Below are positions 28,144 through 37,339 of a stretch of DNA of 64,000 bases, piece by piece. Below the pieces are notes generated by a model that was not told the DNA's origin, did no database searches, and saw only the letters and a list, made by a program, of their open reading frames with translations. The stretch lies in NCBI RefSeq assembly GCF_008086115.1, contig NZ_VSIY01000009.1, positions 238,440-302,439 of the forward strand, in the 5' to 3' direction. Each line of letters opens with the position of its first letter. Within the stretch, counting starts at the first letter, position 1. Position numbers and translations under genes: made by a program. The DNA is from Maritimibacter fusiformis. Lineage in GTDB: Bacteria; Pseudomonadota; Alphaproteobacteria; Rhodobacterales; Rhodobacteraceae.

Positions 28144-28851
28144 ATGCAGGAGGAACACATCTCGTCGGTCTTCGATCGCGATCTCGAAGCGGTGCAGGCG
28201 CAGATCATGAAGATGGGTGGCCTGGTGGAGGAGGCCATTCGCCTGGCTGCCAAATCACTCGAAACCCGCGACGGGGAACTGGCCCGCGATGTGCGTGAGC
28301 GTGACAGGTCGATCGACGAGCTCGAGCACCAGATCAACCAGCGCGCCGCGCGGATACTCGCCCTGCGCGCGCCAACCGCCGTTGATCTGCGCCTGATCCT
28401 GACCGTGATCAAGATCAGCGGCAACCTCGAGCGGATCGGCGACTATGCCAAGAACATGGCCAAACGCACCGGTGTGCTGTCGCAGTTGGCGCCGGTCGGT
28501 GACAGCGGGGCCTCGATCCGGCGCATGACCCGGCTGGTCGAGGCGATGCTGAAAGACGCGCTGGACGCCTATGTCCAGCGCGACGCAGCCCTGGCGGCCG
28601 ATGTGATCGCGCGCGATGAAGACGTGGACCAGATATACAACGCGCTGTTTCGCGAATTGCTGACCTTCATGATGGAAGACCCGCGCAACATCACCGCCTG
28701 CATGCATCTGCACTTCATCGCCAAGAACACGGAGCGGATGGGCGATCACGTGACATCCATCGCCGAACAGGTCACCTATCTGGTAACCGGCAACCACCCC
28801 GACGAGCCGCGCCCGAAGGCCGACACCACGTCATCAGCAACCGAGGTTTGA
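28144..28851 (+). CDS. phoU: Phosphate signalling protein PhoU
   Basis: 235-residue protein made of two three-helix bundles. Each bundle carries the conserved metal-binding acidic motif: ERIGDYAKN near residue 97 and ERMGDHVTSI near residue 198. It damps PhoR kinase activity when phosphate is ample and modulates Pst uptake. An AGGAGG ribosome site overlaps its first codons region and it lies between pstB and phoB. Confidence 0.94.
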   Translation: MQEEHISSVFDRDLEAVQAQIMKMGGLVEEAIRLAAKSLETRDGELARDVRERDRSIDELEHQINQRAARILALRAPTAVDLRLILTVIKISGNLERIGDYAKNMAKRTGVLSQLAPVGDSGASIRRMTRLVEAMLKDALDAYVQRDAALAADVIARDEDVDQIYNALFRELLTFMMEDPRNITACMHLHFIAKNTERMGDHVTSIAEQVTYLVTGNHPDEPRPKADTTSSATEV

Positions 28852-28854
28852 ACG

Positions 28855-29544
28855 ATGTCCCTCATGCCGCCCAGGATCCTGCTGGTCGAGGACGAGCGCG
28901 CGCAGCGGGAGCTTCTGACCTACAATCTGGAGGCCGAAGGTTTCGAGGTGGTCAGCGCCGAGAATGGTGAAGACGCCATGATGACGATCGCAGAGGTCAT
29001 GCCCGATCTGGTCATTCTGGATTGGATGATGCCTCGGATGAGCGGGATAGAAGTCTGCCGTCAACTCAAGGCCCGCTCCGACACGCGCGACATTCCGGTC
29101 ATCATGCTGTCCGCGCGTTCCGAAGAGGTCGATGCGGTGCGCGGCCTGGATACCGGCGCGGATGATTACGTGATCAAGCCCTATTCCCTGCGCGAACTGA
29201 TGGCCCGTGTCCGCACGCAGTTGCGGCGCACCCGTCCGGCCGCCGCAGGCATGGTCCTGACATTCGGGGACATCACCCTCGACCCCGAGCGCCATCGGGC
29301 CAGTCGGTCCGATCTGGACCTGAAGCTGGGGCCAACGGAGTTCCGGTTGCTGCTCACGCTGATGGAAAAGCCGGGTCGCGTTTTCAGCCGCGCGCAACTG
29401 CTCGATCTTGTCTGGGGCCCCGCGATATTCGTGGATGCGCGCACGGTCGACGTTCACATTGCACGGCTGCGCAAGGCACTGGCGCAACATGGTGGCCCGG
29501 ACCCGATCCGCACCGTGCGTGGCACCGGCTACGCGCTTGGGTGA
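28855..29544 (+). CDS. phoB: Phosphate-regulon response regulator PhoB
   Basis: 229-residue OmpR-family regulator: receiver domain (residues 6-122) with phosphoacceptor Asp56 in VILDWMMP, the acidic VEDE pocket and the lysine in DYVIKPYSLREL, then a C-terminal winged helix (about 130-228) ending VRGTGYALG. It is phosphorylated by PhoR and binds Pho boxes such as that before pstS. It starts three bases after phoU and closes the regulon. Confidence 0.94.
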   Translation: MSLMPPRILLVEDERAQRELLTYNLEAEGFEVVSAENGEDAMMTIAEVMPDLVILDWMMPRMSGIEVCRQLKARSDTRDIPVIMLSARSEEVDAVRGLDTGADDYVIKPYSLRELMARVRTQLRRTRPAAAGMVLTFGDITLDPERHRASRSDLDLKLGPTEFRLLLTLMEKPGRVFSRAQLLDLVWGPAIFVDARTVDVHIARLRKALAQHGGPDPIRTVRGTGYALG

Positions 29545-29601
29545 CGCGGGCGCCGTGGCGGATGCCTTCTGCAAGCACGGCGTCTTTCTCGAAACCGAAC
29601 A

Positions 29602-30306
29602 TCACTTTGCCGGCGGGGCGCTGGCCACGATCTGTCCATCGTCCAGGTGAATCTGGCGCCGGCAGCCGTCGGCGATCTTTTCGTCGTGTGTCGAAATCAG
29701 GAAGGTCGTGTGATCCTCGGCGTTGATTTCGCGCACGAGGTCCATCACCTGGTCCGCGGATTCGCGGTCGAGGTTGCCGGTGGGCTCATCGGCCAGCACC
29801 AGTTCCGGCGTGTTCATCAGCGCCCGCGCGATGGCGACGCGCTGCTTTTGACCGCCCGAAAGCGCCGTGGCCCGAAAGCCGATCCGGTCCTCAAGCCCAA
29901 CCCGCACGAGCAGATCGGCCGCCCGCCGCCGCGCCGCCCGGGTCTCGCGGCCCATGTGCATCGCGGACGGGAACATCACGTTTTCCAGCGCGGTCAGGTC
30001 GGGAAACAGATGGTGGAACTGAAAGACGAAACCGATGTGGCGGTTGCGAAACTCGGTCAGGTCGCGTTCCGATATCCGTCCGAGATCCTGGCCAAGCATC
30101 TCATGCTGTCCGGCCGTCGGCTTCATCAGGGTGCCGAGGATGGAGAGCAACGTGGATTTCCCCGAGCCGGAGCGGCCTTGCAGCGCCGCAAGGCTGCCCT
30201 TGGCCAACGACAGATCTATGCCTTTCAGCACCTTCTGGGTGGCGTCGCCCGAGCCGAAATTCTTGGTCATGCCTTCGATGACCACGATGTCCTCGGGCGC
30301 GCTCAT
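29602..30306 (-). CDS. ABC exporter ATPase (LolD/MacB-type)
   Basis: 234-residue ATPase of the LolD/MacB/FtsE group: Walker A GRSGSGKST, signature LSGGQKQR, Walker B LVLADEPTGNLD. The ATG at 30306 overlaps the permease stop by four bases; the open frame extends upstream only as an out-of-frame shadow of the permease gene. It acts with the permease and HlyD-type adaptor encoded upstream. Substrate is unknown. Confidence 0.92.
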   Translation of the reverse strand: MSAPEDIVVIEGMTKNFGSGDATQKVLKGIDLSLAKGSLAALQGRSGSGKSTLLSILGTLMKPTAGQHEMLGQDLGRISERDLTEFRNRHIGFVFQFHHLFPDLTALENVMFPSAMHMGRETRAARRRAADLLVRVGLEDRIGFRATALSGGQKQRVAIARALMNTPELVLADEPTGNLDRESADQVMDLVREINAEDHTTFLISTHDEKIADGCRRQIHLDDGQIVASAPPAK

Positions 30307-31508
30307 TGACTGATCACCGAGACCGGATCGACCTTGGCCGCCGCTCGGGCCGGCAGGATCGACGCAACCAATGCACCCACAAGCGTGAGCCCCACGGCGA
30401 GGCCGAAGCCGCCCTGCGACACGTCGATCGGAAAGCCGCCGGCCTCGATCTGGCCCGGCGGTGGAAACGGCGAGAGCGCAAGCCAGGCAAGCCCGGCGCC
30501 GAACAGCCCGCCGACCAGGCCGATCAGGGCACCCTGGGTCAGAAACACCATCACAACAAAGCCTTTCGACGCCCCCATCGCCCGCATGATGCCGATCTCC
30601 GAGCGGCGCCGATACGTCGACAGGAGCAGCGCACTGGCCACCCCGATCACGATCGTAACCAACGCGAACCCCTTGATGATGTCGCCCGACCGGGCCTGCG
30701 CGTCGAGACCCGAGATCAACTGCCCGTTGCTTTCGGTCCAGGGCGTGGCTTCGAGCCCGGTCGCCGCCGCAACTTCGGCGGCAAAGCTCGGTGCGGCCCA
30801 CAGATCGTCGATCCGCAGTTCGATCCGGGTTACGCCGTGGCGCAGGTCGAACAGGCCACGCGCCGTCTTTTCGTTGACGTAAACCGTTCGTTCGTCGAGC
30901 GGGGCGACCCCGAACTCGAACACACCGATGATGGTCATTGTCATGTCCACGCCCTGATCCGAACGCAGCCTCAGCCCCTGGCCGGCGTCGACACCGAGAT
31001 CGGTGGCGAGCTTCTGGCCGATCAGTGCCGACCCGGTCGGCAGGTCCGCGCGGCCTGCCACGAGGTTGGCGGCAACATCGGCGATGGCCGAGACCTTGTC
31101 GGGCTCGACCCCCACCACGGTGACAGGATTGACGACTGCGCCGCGGGTCACGAAGCCGTTGCCCACCAGTTGCGGCGAAACGGCAACAAGCCCGGGCAGT
31201 TGCGCCAGTGTCGCGATGACCTCGGTGGTGTTGCGCAACGTCGCTTCGCGCCCGGTGGCGTTTTCAATGGCGTAAAGCGCCCCGGCGCTCTCCGGGTAGA
31301 GTTGGGCGGGGGCCAGCGGCGGCTCGGAGACGGTGACGTGCGAAATGTCGCCAACGGTCTGGTCAATGAGATAGACTGCCAGCCCGCCGATCAGCGCGCT
31401 CATGAAAACGAACACGAAAACGCCAACCGCGACACCCAGAACCAGCAACCCGGTCTGGATCAGGTTCGAGGTCAGATAGCGCCATCCGATCTTGAATTGG
31501 TAAAGCAC
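30303..31508 (-). CDS. ABC exporter permease (FtsX/MacB/LolC family)
   Basis: 401-residue membrane protein with the four-helix FtsX/MacB layout: one helix near the N-terminus (about residues 20-42), a large periplasmic domain (about 45-270) and three C-terminal helices (from about 275). The STYRRRSEIGIMRAMGAS motif is typical of the family. I place the start at GTG 31508 (LYQFKIGWRYLTSN follows), ten bases after the adaptor gene stop and behind a GAGGG site. The in-frame ATG at 31562 would overlap that gene. Confidence 0.85.
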   Translation of the reverse strand: MLYQFKIGWRYLTSNLIQTGLLVLGVAVGVFVFVFMSALIGGLAVYLIDQTVGDISHVTVSEPPLAPAQLYPESAGALYAIENATGREATLRNTTEVIATLAQLPGLVAVSPQLVGNGFVTRGAVVNPVTVVGVEPDKVSAIADVAANLVAGRADLPTGSALIGQKLATDLGVDAGQGLRLRSDQGVDMTMTIIGVFEFGVAPLDERTVYVNEKTARGLFDLRHGVTRIELRIDDLWAAPSFAAEVAAATGLEATPWTESNGQLISGLDAQARSGDIIKGFALVTIVIGVASALLLSTYRRRSEIGIMRAMGASKGFVVMVFLTQGALIGLVGGLFGAGLAWLALSPFPPPGQIEAGGFPIDVSQGGFGLAVGLTLVGALVASILPARAAAKVDPVSVISQ

Positions 31509-31518
31509 GGGTCTGCCC

Positions 31519-32601
31519 TCACGCGCCGGTTTCGGTCGCGACCGCGACCCCGTCGCCCACATCCTGCGGGTCGGTGATCACCCGGTCGCCGGCGGCCAGC
31601 CCCTCGGTGACGATCAGCCGATCAGAGGGCCAGATCCGCACCTGGACCGGCGCCCTGCGCGAAGTGCCCGCGTCATCGAGCATCACATAGGGGTTGCCGA
31701 AAAGGTCGCGGATCGCCGTGCGTGGCACGGCTATCGCCTCGTCGTAGGTGTCGACCACGATGTTGACCGACATCGTCAATCCGCTCGGCAGCACGTCTTG
31801 CAGCGGCGCGTCGAAGCTCAACCGGACGGTTCGCCCGCCAGTGTCGGGGTTGACCGTGGGCGCGACGAAAGACACCATCGCCGCCATCTCGTCCTGACTG
31901 CCGACCGGGGCAACAAGGGCCTCCAGCCCGCTCTTCATCAAGGCACCATACACCTCGTCCACGTCCGTCTCGACCAGCGGCGCCGCAAGGTCGCCGACGG
32001 TGAACAGCGCCGAGGCGGTGCCGACCACCTGCCCCATCTCGGCAGCCACGCCGAGGACGGTTCCGGCGATTGGCGACTTGACCTGATAGAGCGAAAGCTG
32101 CTGGCGGGTCTGGGCAAGCGCCGCCTCGAGCTGGCGAACCCTGGCCGCCGCGGCCTCGGACGAGAAACGCGCGCTATCGAGCGCCTGCGCCGACACGGTT
32201 GCGGCCAACGCCAGCGCCCGCTCGTAGCTGGTCTTCGCGGCCTGCGCGTCGATCCGGGCCGATTCAAGCGAGGCCTGGGCCTGGTCCAGTGCGGCACGGG
32301 CAGAGGTATCGTCCAGCCGGGCGAGCGCCTGCCCCTTCGTCACGGCGTCGCCCTCCTTCACCAGCACTTCCAGCACCTGTCCTGCAACGGGAGCGCCCAG
32401 GTCGACCTTGTTGCCGGGAACGATCTGGCCGTTCACCGCCAACACCTGCGAAGCGGGTCCGGGCGTCACGGTCTCGACGGTGATCTGCACCGGCTTGGTT
32501 ACCCAGGGCTTAGCCCACCACGCATAGCCGCCCGCGATGGCCACGAGAAGCACGAGAACGGCAAGACGGCGCAAACGCAGATAGAGGCGGGAAGAAGACA
32601 T
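31519..32601 (-). CDS. HlyD/MacA-family periplasmic adaptor
   Basis: 360-residue membrane-fusion protein: N-terminal anchor (about residues 12-31), lipoyl-like half (VDLGAPVAGQVLEVLVKEGD), a helical hairpin rich in Ala and Glu (about 100-170), second lipoyl half (VKSPIAGTVLGVAAEMGQVV), then beta-barrel and membrane-proximal domains. Start chosen at ATG 32601, where the family begins. With the two following genes it forms a MacAB-like tripartite exporter; no TolC gene is nearby. Confidence 0.88.
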   Translation of the reverse strand: MSSSRLYLRLRRLAVLVLLVAIAGGYAWWAKPWVTKPVQITVETVTPGPASQVLAVNGQIVPGNKVDLGAPVAGQVLEVLVKEGDAVTKGQALARLDDTSARAALDQAQASLESARIDAQAAKTSYERALALAATVSAQALDSARFSSEAAAARVRQLEAALAQTRQQLSLYQVKSPIAGTVLGVAAEMGQVVGTASALFTVGDLAAPLVETDVDEVYGALMKSGLEALVAPVGSQDEMAAMVSFVAPTVNPDTGGRTVRLSFDAPLQDVLPSGLTMSVNIVVDTYDEAIAVPRTAIRDLFGNPYVMLDDAGTSRRAPVQVRIWPSDRLIVTEGLAAGDRVITDPQDVGDGVAVATETGA

Positions 32602-32941
32602 CTGGACGAGGACTTTCAAAACGGTTGGGCACTTCCGGAGCCCGGCCCGGCGATCAATCTGCCAGGTCAAACAAAAGGTGCGCAGATCATGTCGGCCGAA
32701 CTTCTTGCTATGTCTACGTGGCATCTTCGCAATCGGATCACCTGCGAGAACCATGACAATATCGGCGTGCGACCGATGGGCGCTTTTCTGCGGCTATGAA
32801 ATTCGAGTTTGAAATGTCAATTTGATCGCGCTACCCTAATCGGCATTGGCAATACCAATTCGTTCACGTGCCAACACGCCGGCGCCGCGCGGCGCCAAAT
32901 GCGCCTATCCCGTCGCGGAAGGGGCGCCGGAGGACAATGCG
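32602..32941. other. Divergent intergenic region between exporter and cbb3 loci
   Basis: 340 bases containing promoters in both directions. A symmetrical element TTGAAATGTCAA is present near 32810 but it lacks the six-base spacing of an FNR site. Nothing else identifiable. Confidence 0.4.
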
Positions 32942-33133
32942 ATGCTACAGACCGACCCCCGAATCGATATCGGCCCCGAACAGGTGCAGAATGATGCCGA
33001 CACCGTCGCCGCCGACCGGGCCCGGCTGGATGCCCTGCTCGACGCCGCGCTCGACGCCACGTTCCCGGCCAGTGACCCGATCGCGATCAGTCTCGAGGCT
33101 CCTCGCAAGGCGACGCGCGGCGATGTGGGGTGA
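32942..33133 (+). CDS. Small conserved FPASDP-motif protein
   Basis: 63-residue soluble protein. The second half carries LLDAALDATFPASDPIAI, a motif of a widespread family of very small bacterial proteins of unknown function. The rest is acidic and probably disordered. A GGAGG site lies seven bases before the ATG. It is the first gene of a run leading through a CBS protein to ccoNOQP, so it may be co-expressed with oxidase under low oxygen. I know no biochemical role. Confidence 0.65.
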   Translation: MLQTDPRIDIGPEQVQNDADTVAADRARLDALLDAALDATFPASDPIAISLEAPRKATRGDVG

Positions 33134-33171
33134 GGACATGGCAACAACGTCGACCCGATAGGAGGTGATGG

Positions 33172-33615
33172 ATGCTGGTCGAAAAACTCCTGCCCGTGAT
33201 CCGCGCGCGCCTGACCTGCATCACGCCGCAGGCCGCGCTGCTCGAGGCTGCGCGCCTGCTCGATGGCGAGCGCGACATCGTGCTGGTGTGCACGCCGGGC
33301 GAGGATCGGCTGGTCGGCATCGTGACCAAGACCGACGTTGTGCGCATGACCGGGCGCTGCGCAGGCGCAAGCTGCACCGCCCCGATCGAAGCCGCGATGA
33401 CGCGCGACGTGGTCACGACCACGCCCGGCGCGTGGCTCAACGAGGCCTGGCAGGTGATGCGTGAGCGGGGGCTGAAAAACCTTCCCGTGCTGGACGGCAA
33501 CGGCGCGGCGCTGGGGGTTCTGAACGCCCGCGATGCGCTCCAGACCTTGTTGCAGGAGGTCCGGCACGAAGAGGAATTGCTGCGCGACTACGCGATGAGC
33601 CTTGGCTACCGCTGA
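33172..33615 (+). CDS. Tandem CBS-domain protein
   Basis: 147-residue protein consisting essentially of one CBS pair (motifs VGIVTKTDVV near residue 50 and GVLNARDAL near residue 121), which typically binds adenine nucleotides. Two cysteines (CAGASC, near residues 63-68) sit in the inter-domain linker. There is an AGGAGG ribosome site. It stands 30 bases before ccoN and is likely in the same transcript, suggesting energy-state sensing, but this is inference. Confidence 0.85.
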   Translation: MLVEKLLPVIRARLTCITPQAALLEAARLLDGERDIVLVCTPGEDRLVGIVTKTDVVRMTGRCAGASCTAPIEAAMTRDVVTTTPGAWLNEAWQVMRERGLKNLPVLDGNGAALGVLNARDALQTLLQEVRHEEELLRDYAMSLGYR

Positions 33616-33645
33616 GCCTCGGGCGCACCAGATGGGAGAGTGCGG

Positions 33646-35298
33646 ATGATAGCGAAATTCACCGTCGCCGAGCGGCAATGGTCCCTGGTGCTGCTGGTGC
33701 TGACGGCGCTGGCGGGGCTTGCGATGGCCGCTCTGGGCGCGGGGGACGCGATGGGGGTGCATGGCTTCATCGTGCTGATCGTCAGCCTTGGCCTGATCTT
33801 CGTGGTCGGCGGCGGGCTGTTCGCACCCGAACCGACCGAGGATCGCCGCCGCGCCTATTACGACGATCCGATCAAGCTGGGGCTTGTTCTGGCGATGGTC
33901 TGGGCGGTGATCGGCATGGGCGTGGGCGACTGGGTGGCCTGGATGCTGGCCTATCCCGAAGCGCGCTTCGATGCCGCCTGGTCGAGCTTCGGGCGCGTCC
34001 GCCCGGTCCATACGACCGGGGTGATCTTCGGCTTTGGCGGCAATGCGCTGATCGCCACCTCGATGCATGTGATGCAGCGCACGTCGCGTGCGCGGATGGC
34101 GGGGCAGGTTTCACCGTGGTTCGTGATCATCGGCTACAACCTTTTCGTGGTGATGGCGGTCAGCGGCTATCTGATGGGCGTCACCCAGTCCAAGGAATAC
34201 GCCGAGGCCGAATGGTATGCCGACATCTGGCTGGTGATCGTCTGGGTCACCTATTTCGTGCTCTACATCCGCACGCTGGCGCGCCGGAATGAGCCGCATA
34301 TCTATGTCGCCAACTGGTATTACCTCGCCTTCATTCTGGTCGTGGCGGTGCTGCATATCATCAACAACCTGGCCATGCCCGCGTCACTGACGGCGGCGAA
34401 AAGCTATTCGCTGTTCTCGGGCGTTCAGGATGCGATGACGCAATGGTGGTATGGCCACAACGCGGTCGCGTTCTTCCTGACCGCGGGCTTTCTGGGGATG
34501 CTCTACTACTACCTGCCGAAGCGCGCCAACCGGCCGATCTATTCCTACCGGCTGTCGATCCTGTCGTTCTGGGGCATCACGTTCTTCTATATCTGGGTCG
34601 GCTCGCACCACCTGCACTACACCGCCCTGCCGCATTGGGTGCAGACGCTTGGCATGACGTTCTCGGTGATGCTGCTGGTGCCAAGCTGGGCCAGCGCGGG
34701 CAACGCGCTGATGACGCTGAACGGAGCCTGGCACAAGGTGCGCGACGACGCCACGCTGCGCTTCATGTTCGTGGCGGCGGTGTTCTATGGCCTGTCGACC
34801 TTCGAAGGCTCGTTCCTCGCGATCCGCCCGGTCAACTCGCTCAGCCACTACACAGACTGGACGGTGGCGCATGTTCATGCCGGGGCGATGGGCTGGGTGG
34901 CGCTGATCACCTTCGGGGCGATCTATGCCGCGGTGCCGATGATCTGGCGGCGCGAGACGATGTATTCCTGGAAACTGGTCGAGTGGCACTTCTGGCTCGC
35001 CTTGGCGGGGACCATGATCTACGTCTTCGCGATGTGGAACTCGGGCATTGTGCAGGGGCTGATGTGGCGCACCTATAACGAGGCCGGGACGCTGCAATAT
35101 TCCTTTGTCGATACGCTGGTGGCGATGCACCCCTACTACATCGCGCGCGCCATCGGCGGCCTGCTGTTCCTGACCGGCGCGGTGGTCGGCAGCTACAACA
35201 TCTGGATGACGATCCGCGAGGTCGGGCACGAGGCCAAGGCCCGCGACGTGCCGACCGACAGCGAGGCGGGCGAGCCCGCGGTTCCGGTTGCGGAGTGA
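33646..35298 (+). CDS. ccoN: cbb3-type cytochrome c oxidase subunit I CcoN
   Basis: 550-residue catalytic subunit with 12 or more membrane helices, holding low-spin heme b and the heme b3-CuB site. Characteristic segments are [38 protein letters not shown] (CuB His with the NAVAF stretch), [15 protein letters not shown] (two CuB His ligands) and the helix X region [13 protein letters not shown] with the heme ligands as HxH. Reduces O2 to water at high affinity and pumps protons. ATG 33646, six bases after GGGAGAG, is preferred over a GTG two codons earlier. Confidence 0.95.
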   Translation: MIAKFTVAERQWSLVLLVLTALAGLAMAALGAGDAMGVHGFIVLIVSLGLIFVVGGGLFAPEPTEDRRRAYYDDPIKLGLVLAMVWAVIGMGVGDWVAWMLAYPEARFDAAWSSFGRVRPVHTTGVIFGFGGNALIATSMHVMQRTSRARMAGQVSPWFVIIGYNLFVVMAVSGYLMGVTQSKEYAEAEWYADIWLVIVWVTYFVLYIRTLARRNEPHIYVANWYYLAFILVVAVLHIINNLAMPASLTAAKSYSLFSGVQDAMTQWWYGHNAVAFFLTAGFLGMLYYYLPKRANRPIYSYRLSILSFWGITFFYIWVGSHHLHYTALPHWVQTLGMTFSVMLLVPSWASAGNALMTLNGAWHKVRDDATLRFMFVAAVFYGLSTFEGSFLAIRPVNSLSHYTDWTVAHVHAGAMGWVALITFGAIYAAVPMIWRRETMYSWKLVEWHFWLALAGTMIYVFAMWNSGIVQGLMWRTYNEAGTLQYSFVDTLVAMHPYYIARAIGGLLFLTGAVVGSYNIWMTIREVGHEAKARDVPTDSEAGEPAVPVAE

Positions 35299-35302
35299 TG
35301 AC

Positions 35303-36088
35303 ATGATTCGGTGGCTTCAGAAACTCTATTATCCGATCCAGGCCGGGCATTACCGGCTGGAAAAGCACTCGATCGGCCTGACGCTGGCGATCATCTTCGC
35401 CGCGATGATCGGTGGGTTCGTCGAGATCGCGCCGCTGTTCACCATCGACGAAACCGTCGAGGAGGCGCCCGACATGCGCCTCTACACGCCGCTCGAACAG
35501 GCCGGGCGCGACATCTACATCCGCGAAGGCTGCTATGCCTGCCACAGCCAGATGATCCGCACGCTGGTCGACGAGGTCGACCGCTACGGCGCCTATTCGC
35601 TGGCGGTGGAAAGCAAATACGACCACCCGATGCTCTGGGGCTCCAAGCGCACCGGACCGGACCTTGCACGCCTTGGCGGCAAGTATTCCGACGACTGGCA
35701 CGTCGCCCACCTGATCGACCCGCGCGCCGTGGTGCCGGAATCGGTGATGCCGCACTATGCCTTTCTGGCTCAGCGGCGGCTTGAGACCGAAAGCCTGCCG
35801 GCGCGGCTGGCGGCGCTCGGCAAGGTGGGTGTGCCGTATGACGCGGCGATGATCGAAAATGCCGAGCGTGACGCGCGCGGACAGGCCAACCCCGACAGCG
35901 ACGACGCCGGGGGCGTGGCCGAACGCTACGGCGAGGCGACCCAGATCCGACCCTTCGATGGCGACACCGCGCGGCTGACCGAGATGGACGCGCTGGTCGC
36001 CTATCTGCAGATCCTCGGCAAGCTGACCGACGCCGCCAGCCGGATCGAAACCGCGGCGATCGAGGCCGACATGGAGGCGGCGCAATGA
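35303..36088 (+). CDS. ccoO: cbb3 oxidase mono-heme subunit CcoO
   Basis: 261-residue membrane-anchored cytochrome c with one N-terminal helix (about residues 24-46) and one CxxCH site (Cys77-Cys80-His81, in GCYACHSQM). Distal segments [14 protein letters not shown] and [12 protein letters not shown] supply the Met-ligand region. It passes electrons from CcoP to CcoN. The ATG at 35303 fits better than the upstream TTG. Its stop overlaps ccoQ. Confidence 0.95.
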   Translation: MIRWLQKLYYPIQAGHYRLEKHSIGLTLAIIFAAMIGGFVEIAPLFTIDETVEEAPDMRLYTPLEQAGRDIYIREGCYACHSQMIRTLVDEVDRYGAYSLAVESKYDHPMLWGSKRTGPDLARLGGKYSDDWHVAHLIDPRAVVPESVMPHYAFLAQRRLETESLPARLAALGKVGVPYDAAMIENAERDARGQANPDSDDAGGVAERYGEATQIRPFDGDTARLTEMDALVAYLQILGKLTDAASRIETAAIEADMEAAQ

Positions 36089-36273
36089 TGGGCCTGTCAC
36101 ATGACGCCGTGGTCGCGATCGCCAAGTCGTTCGGGCTGTTCTACCTGATCGCGATGTCGGTGGGCATCTGCGTCTATGCCTTCTGGCCGCGCAACCGCGC
36201 GCGCTTCACCCACGCCAAACACGCGATCCTCGAGGATGAGGACGGACCGCTGACCGGGGAGGAGCCGCGATGA
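36085..36273 (+). CDS. ccoQ: cbb3 oxidase small subunit CcoQ
   Basis: 62-residue protein with one membrane helix (about residues 15-34) followed by FWPRNRARF, the CcoQ hallmark, and an acidic tail. It stabilises the oxidase against oxygen. Start and stop overlap ccoO and ccoP by four bases each. Confidence 0.9.
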   Translation: MMGLSHDAVVAIAKSFGLFYLIAMSVGICVYAFWPRNRARFTHAKHAILEDEDGPLTGEEPR

Positions 36274-37139
36274 GCGTCAAGAAGCGCGATCCGCTGACCG
36301 GCCACCAGACCACAGGGCATGAGTGGAACGGGATCACCGAGCTTAACACCCGCGTGCCGCGCGTGATCTGGTGGTTCATTCTGGTGACGCATCTCTATGC
36401 CCTGATCGCCTGGGTGTTGTTGCCCGCCTGGCCGGGCATCACCGGCTATACCAAGGGCATCCTGGGCATCGACCAGCAGGAGCGGGTCGAGCGGCAGGTG
36501 GCCGATCTGCGCGCGGCGCGTGCGCCGTGGCGGGATCGGATCGCCGCGGCGACGGTCGAGAACATCCGCGCCGACCCCGATCTTTCCGCCAAGGTCGCCG
36601 AGACCGGCCCGGCCCTGTTTGGCGACAACTGCGCCGCCTGCCACGGTGCGCAGGGACAAGGTGGGCCGGGCTACCCCAGCCTCGTGGATGACGCCTGGCT
36701 CTGGGGCGGCGACGCCGAGGCGGTGCTTGAGACCCTGCGCGTCGGCATCAACGCCGACCACCCCGACACGCGGTTCGCGCAGATGCTGTCGTTCGACGGA
36801 ATCCTGTCGCGCGACGAGATCAGGACGGTGGCCGCTTATGTCCAGTCCCTCTCGGGTATGGAAACCGGGGCCGACCCGGACCGGCTGGCCGAGGGACAGG
36901 TGCTGTTCATGGACAATTGCGCCTCGTGCCACGGCGACGCGGCCACCGGCAACACCGACCTTGGCGCTCCGAACCTGACGGACGATCACTGGATCTATGG
37001 CGGCGACGACGCGGCGATCTTCACCACCATCCTCAGGGGGCGCGAAGGTTGGATGCCAGCCTGGGAAGGCCGCCTCGACCTGGCCGACCGCAAGATCCTC
37101 GCCGCCTATATCCAAGACCTGAAAGGGCAAGCGCAATGA
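36270..37139 (+). CDS. ccoP: cbb3 oxidase di-heme subunit CcoP
   Basis: 289-residue membrane cytochrome c. N-terminal anchor (about residues 32-53) preceded by the conserved GHEWNGITELN, then two cytochrome domains with CAACH (Cys121-His125) and CASCH (Cys217-His221). It receives electrons from soluble cytochrome c or bc1. The stop overlaps the start of a small membrane protein gene in ATGA. Confidence 0.95.
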   Translation: MSVKKRDPLTGHQTTGHEWNGITELNTRVPRVIWWFILVTHLYALIAWVLLPAWPGITGYTKGILGIDQQERVERQVADLRAARAPWRDRIAAATVENIRADPDLSAKVAETGPALFGDNCAACHGAQGQGGPGYPSLVDDAWLWGGDAEAVLETLRVGINADHPDTRFAQMLSFDGILSRDEIRTVAAYVQSLSGMETGADPDRLAEGQVLFMDNCASCHGDAATGNTDLGAPNLTDDHWIYGGDDAAIFTTILRGREGWMPAWEGRLDLADRKILAAYIQDLKGQAQ

Positions 37140-37339
37140 CCGAAGCCGCCCGCCAACCGTTCTGGACGCGGGGCCGCCTACTGGGCGCCCTTCTGGCAAG
37201 CGCCATCCTCGGCGGCTTCGTCGCGGCGAATGCCCACCTCTTCGCTGTCGCCTTCGACAGCCAACCGGCCTGCGTGCCGCATCTGAAAACGCCATCCGAA
37301 GGCGCCGCCACCTTCCGCGCGGCGAAACCGTCATGCTGA
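37136..37339 (+). CDS. Small single-pass membrane protein in the cco operon, unknown function
   Basis: 67-residue protein with one hydrophobic helix (about residues 13-32), a following periplasm-facing tail and two cysteines (Cys46 and the last residue Cys67). It overlaps ccoP by four bases and the DUF2189 gene by seven bases, so translation is coupled on both sides. It is too short for CcoH and too long for a CcoS-type protein, and lacks the motifs of both. Conserved placement and coupling suggest a role in oxidase assembly or stability. I do not recognise a named family. Confidence 0.6.
   Translation: MTEAARQPFWTRGRLLGALLASAILGGFVAANAHLFAVAFDSQPACVPHLKTPSEGAATFRAAKPSC

Noticed and set aside
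32805..32825. TTGAAATGTCAA as an FNR/FnrL site upstream of the cbb3 locus
   Set aside because: FNR sites need TTGAT-N4-ATCAA; here only four bases separate TTGA and TCAA.
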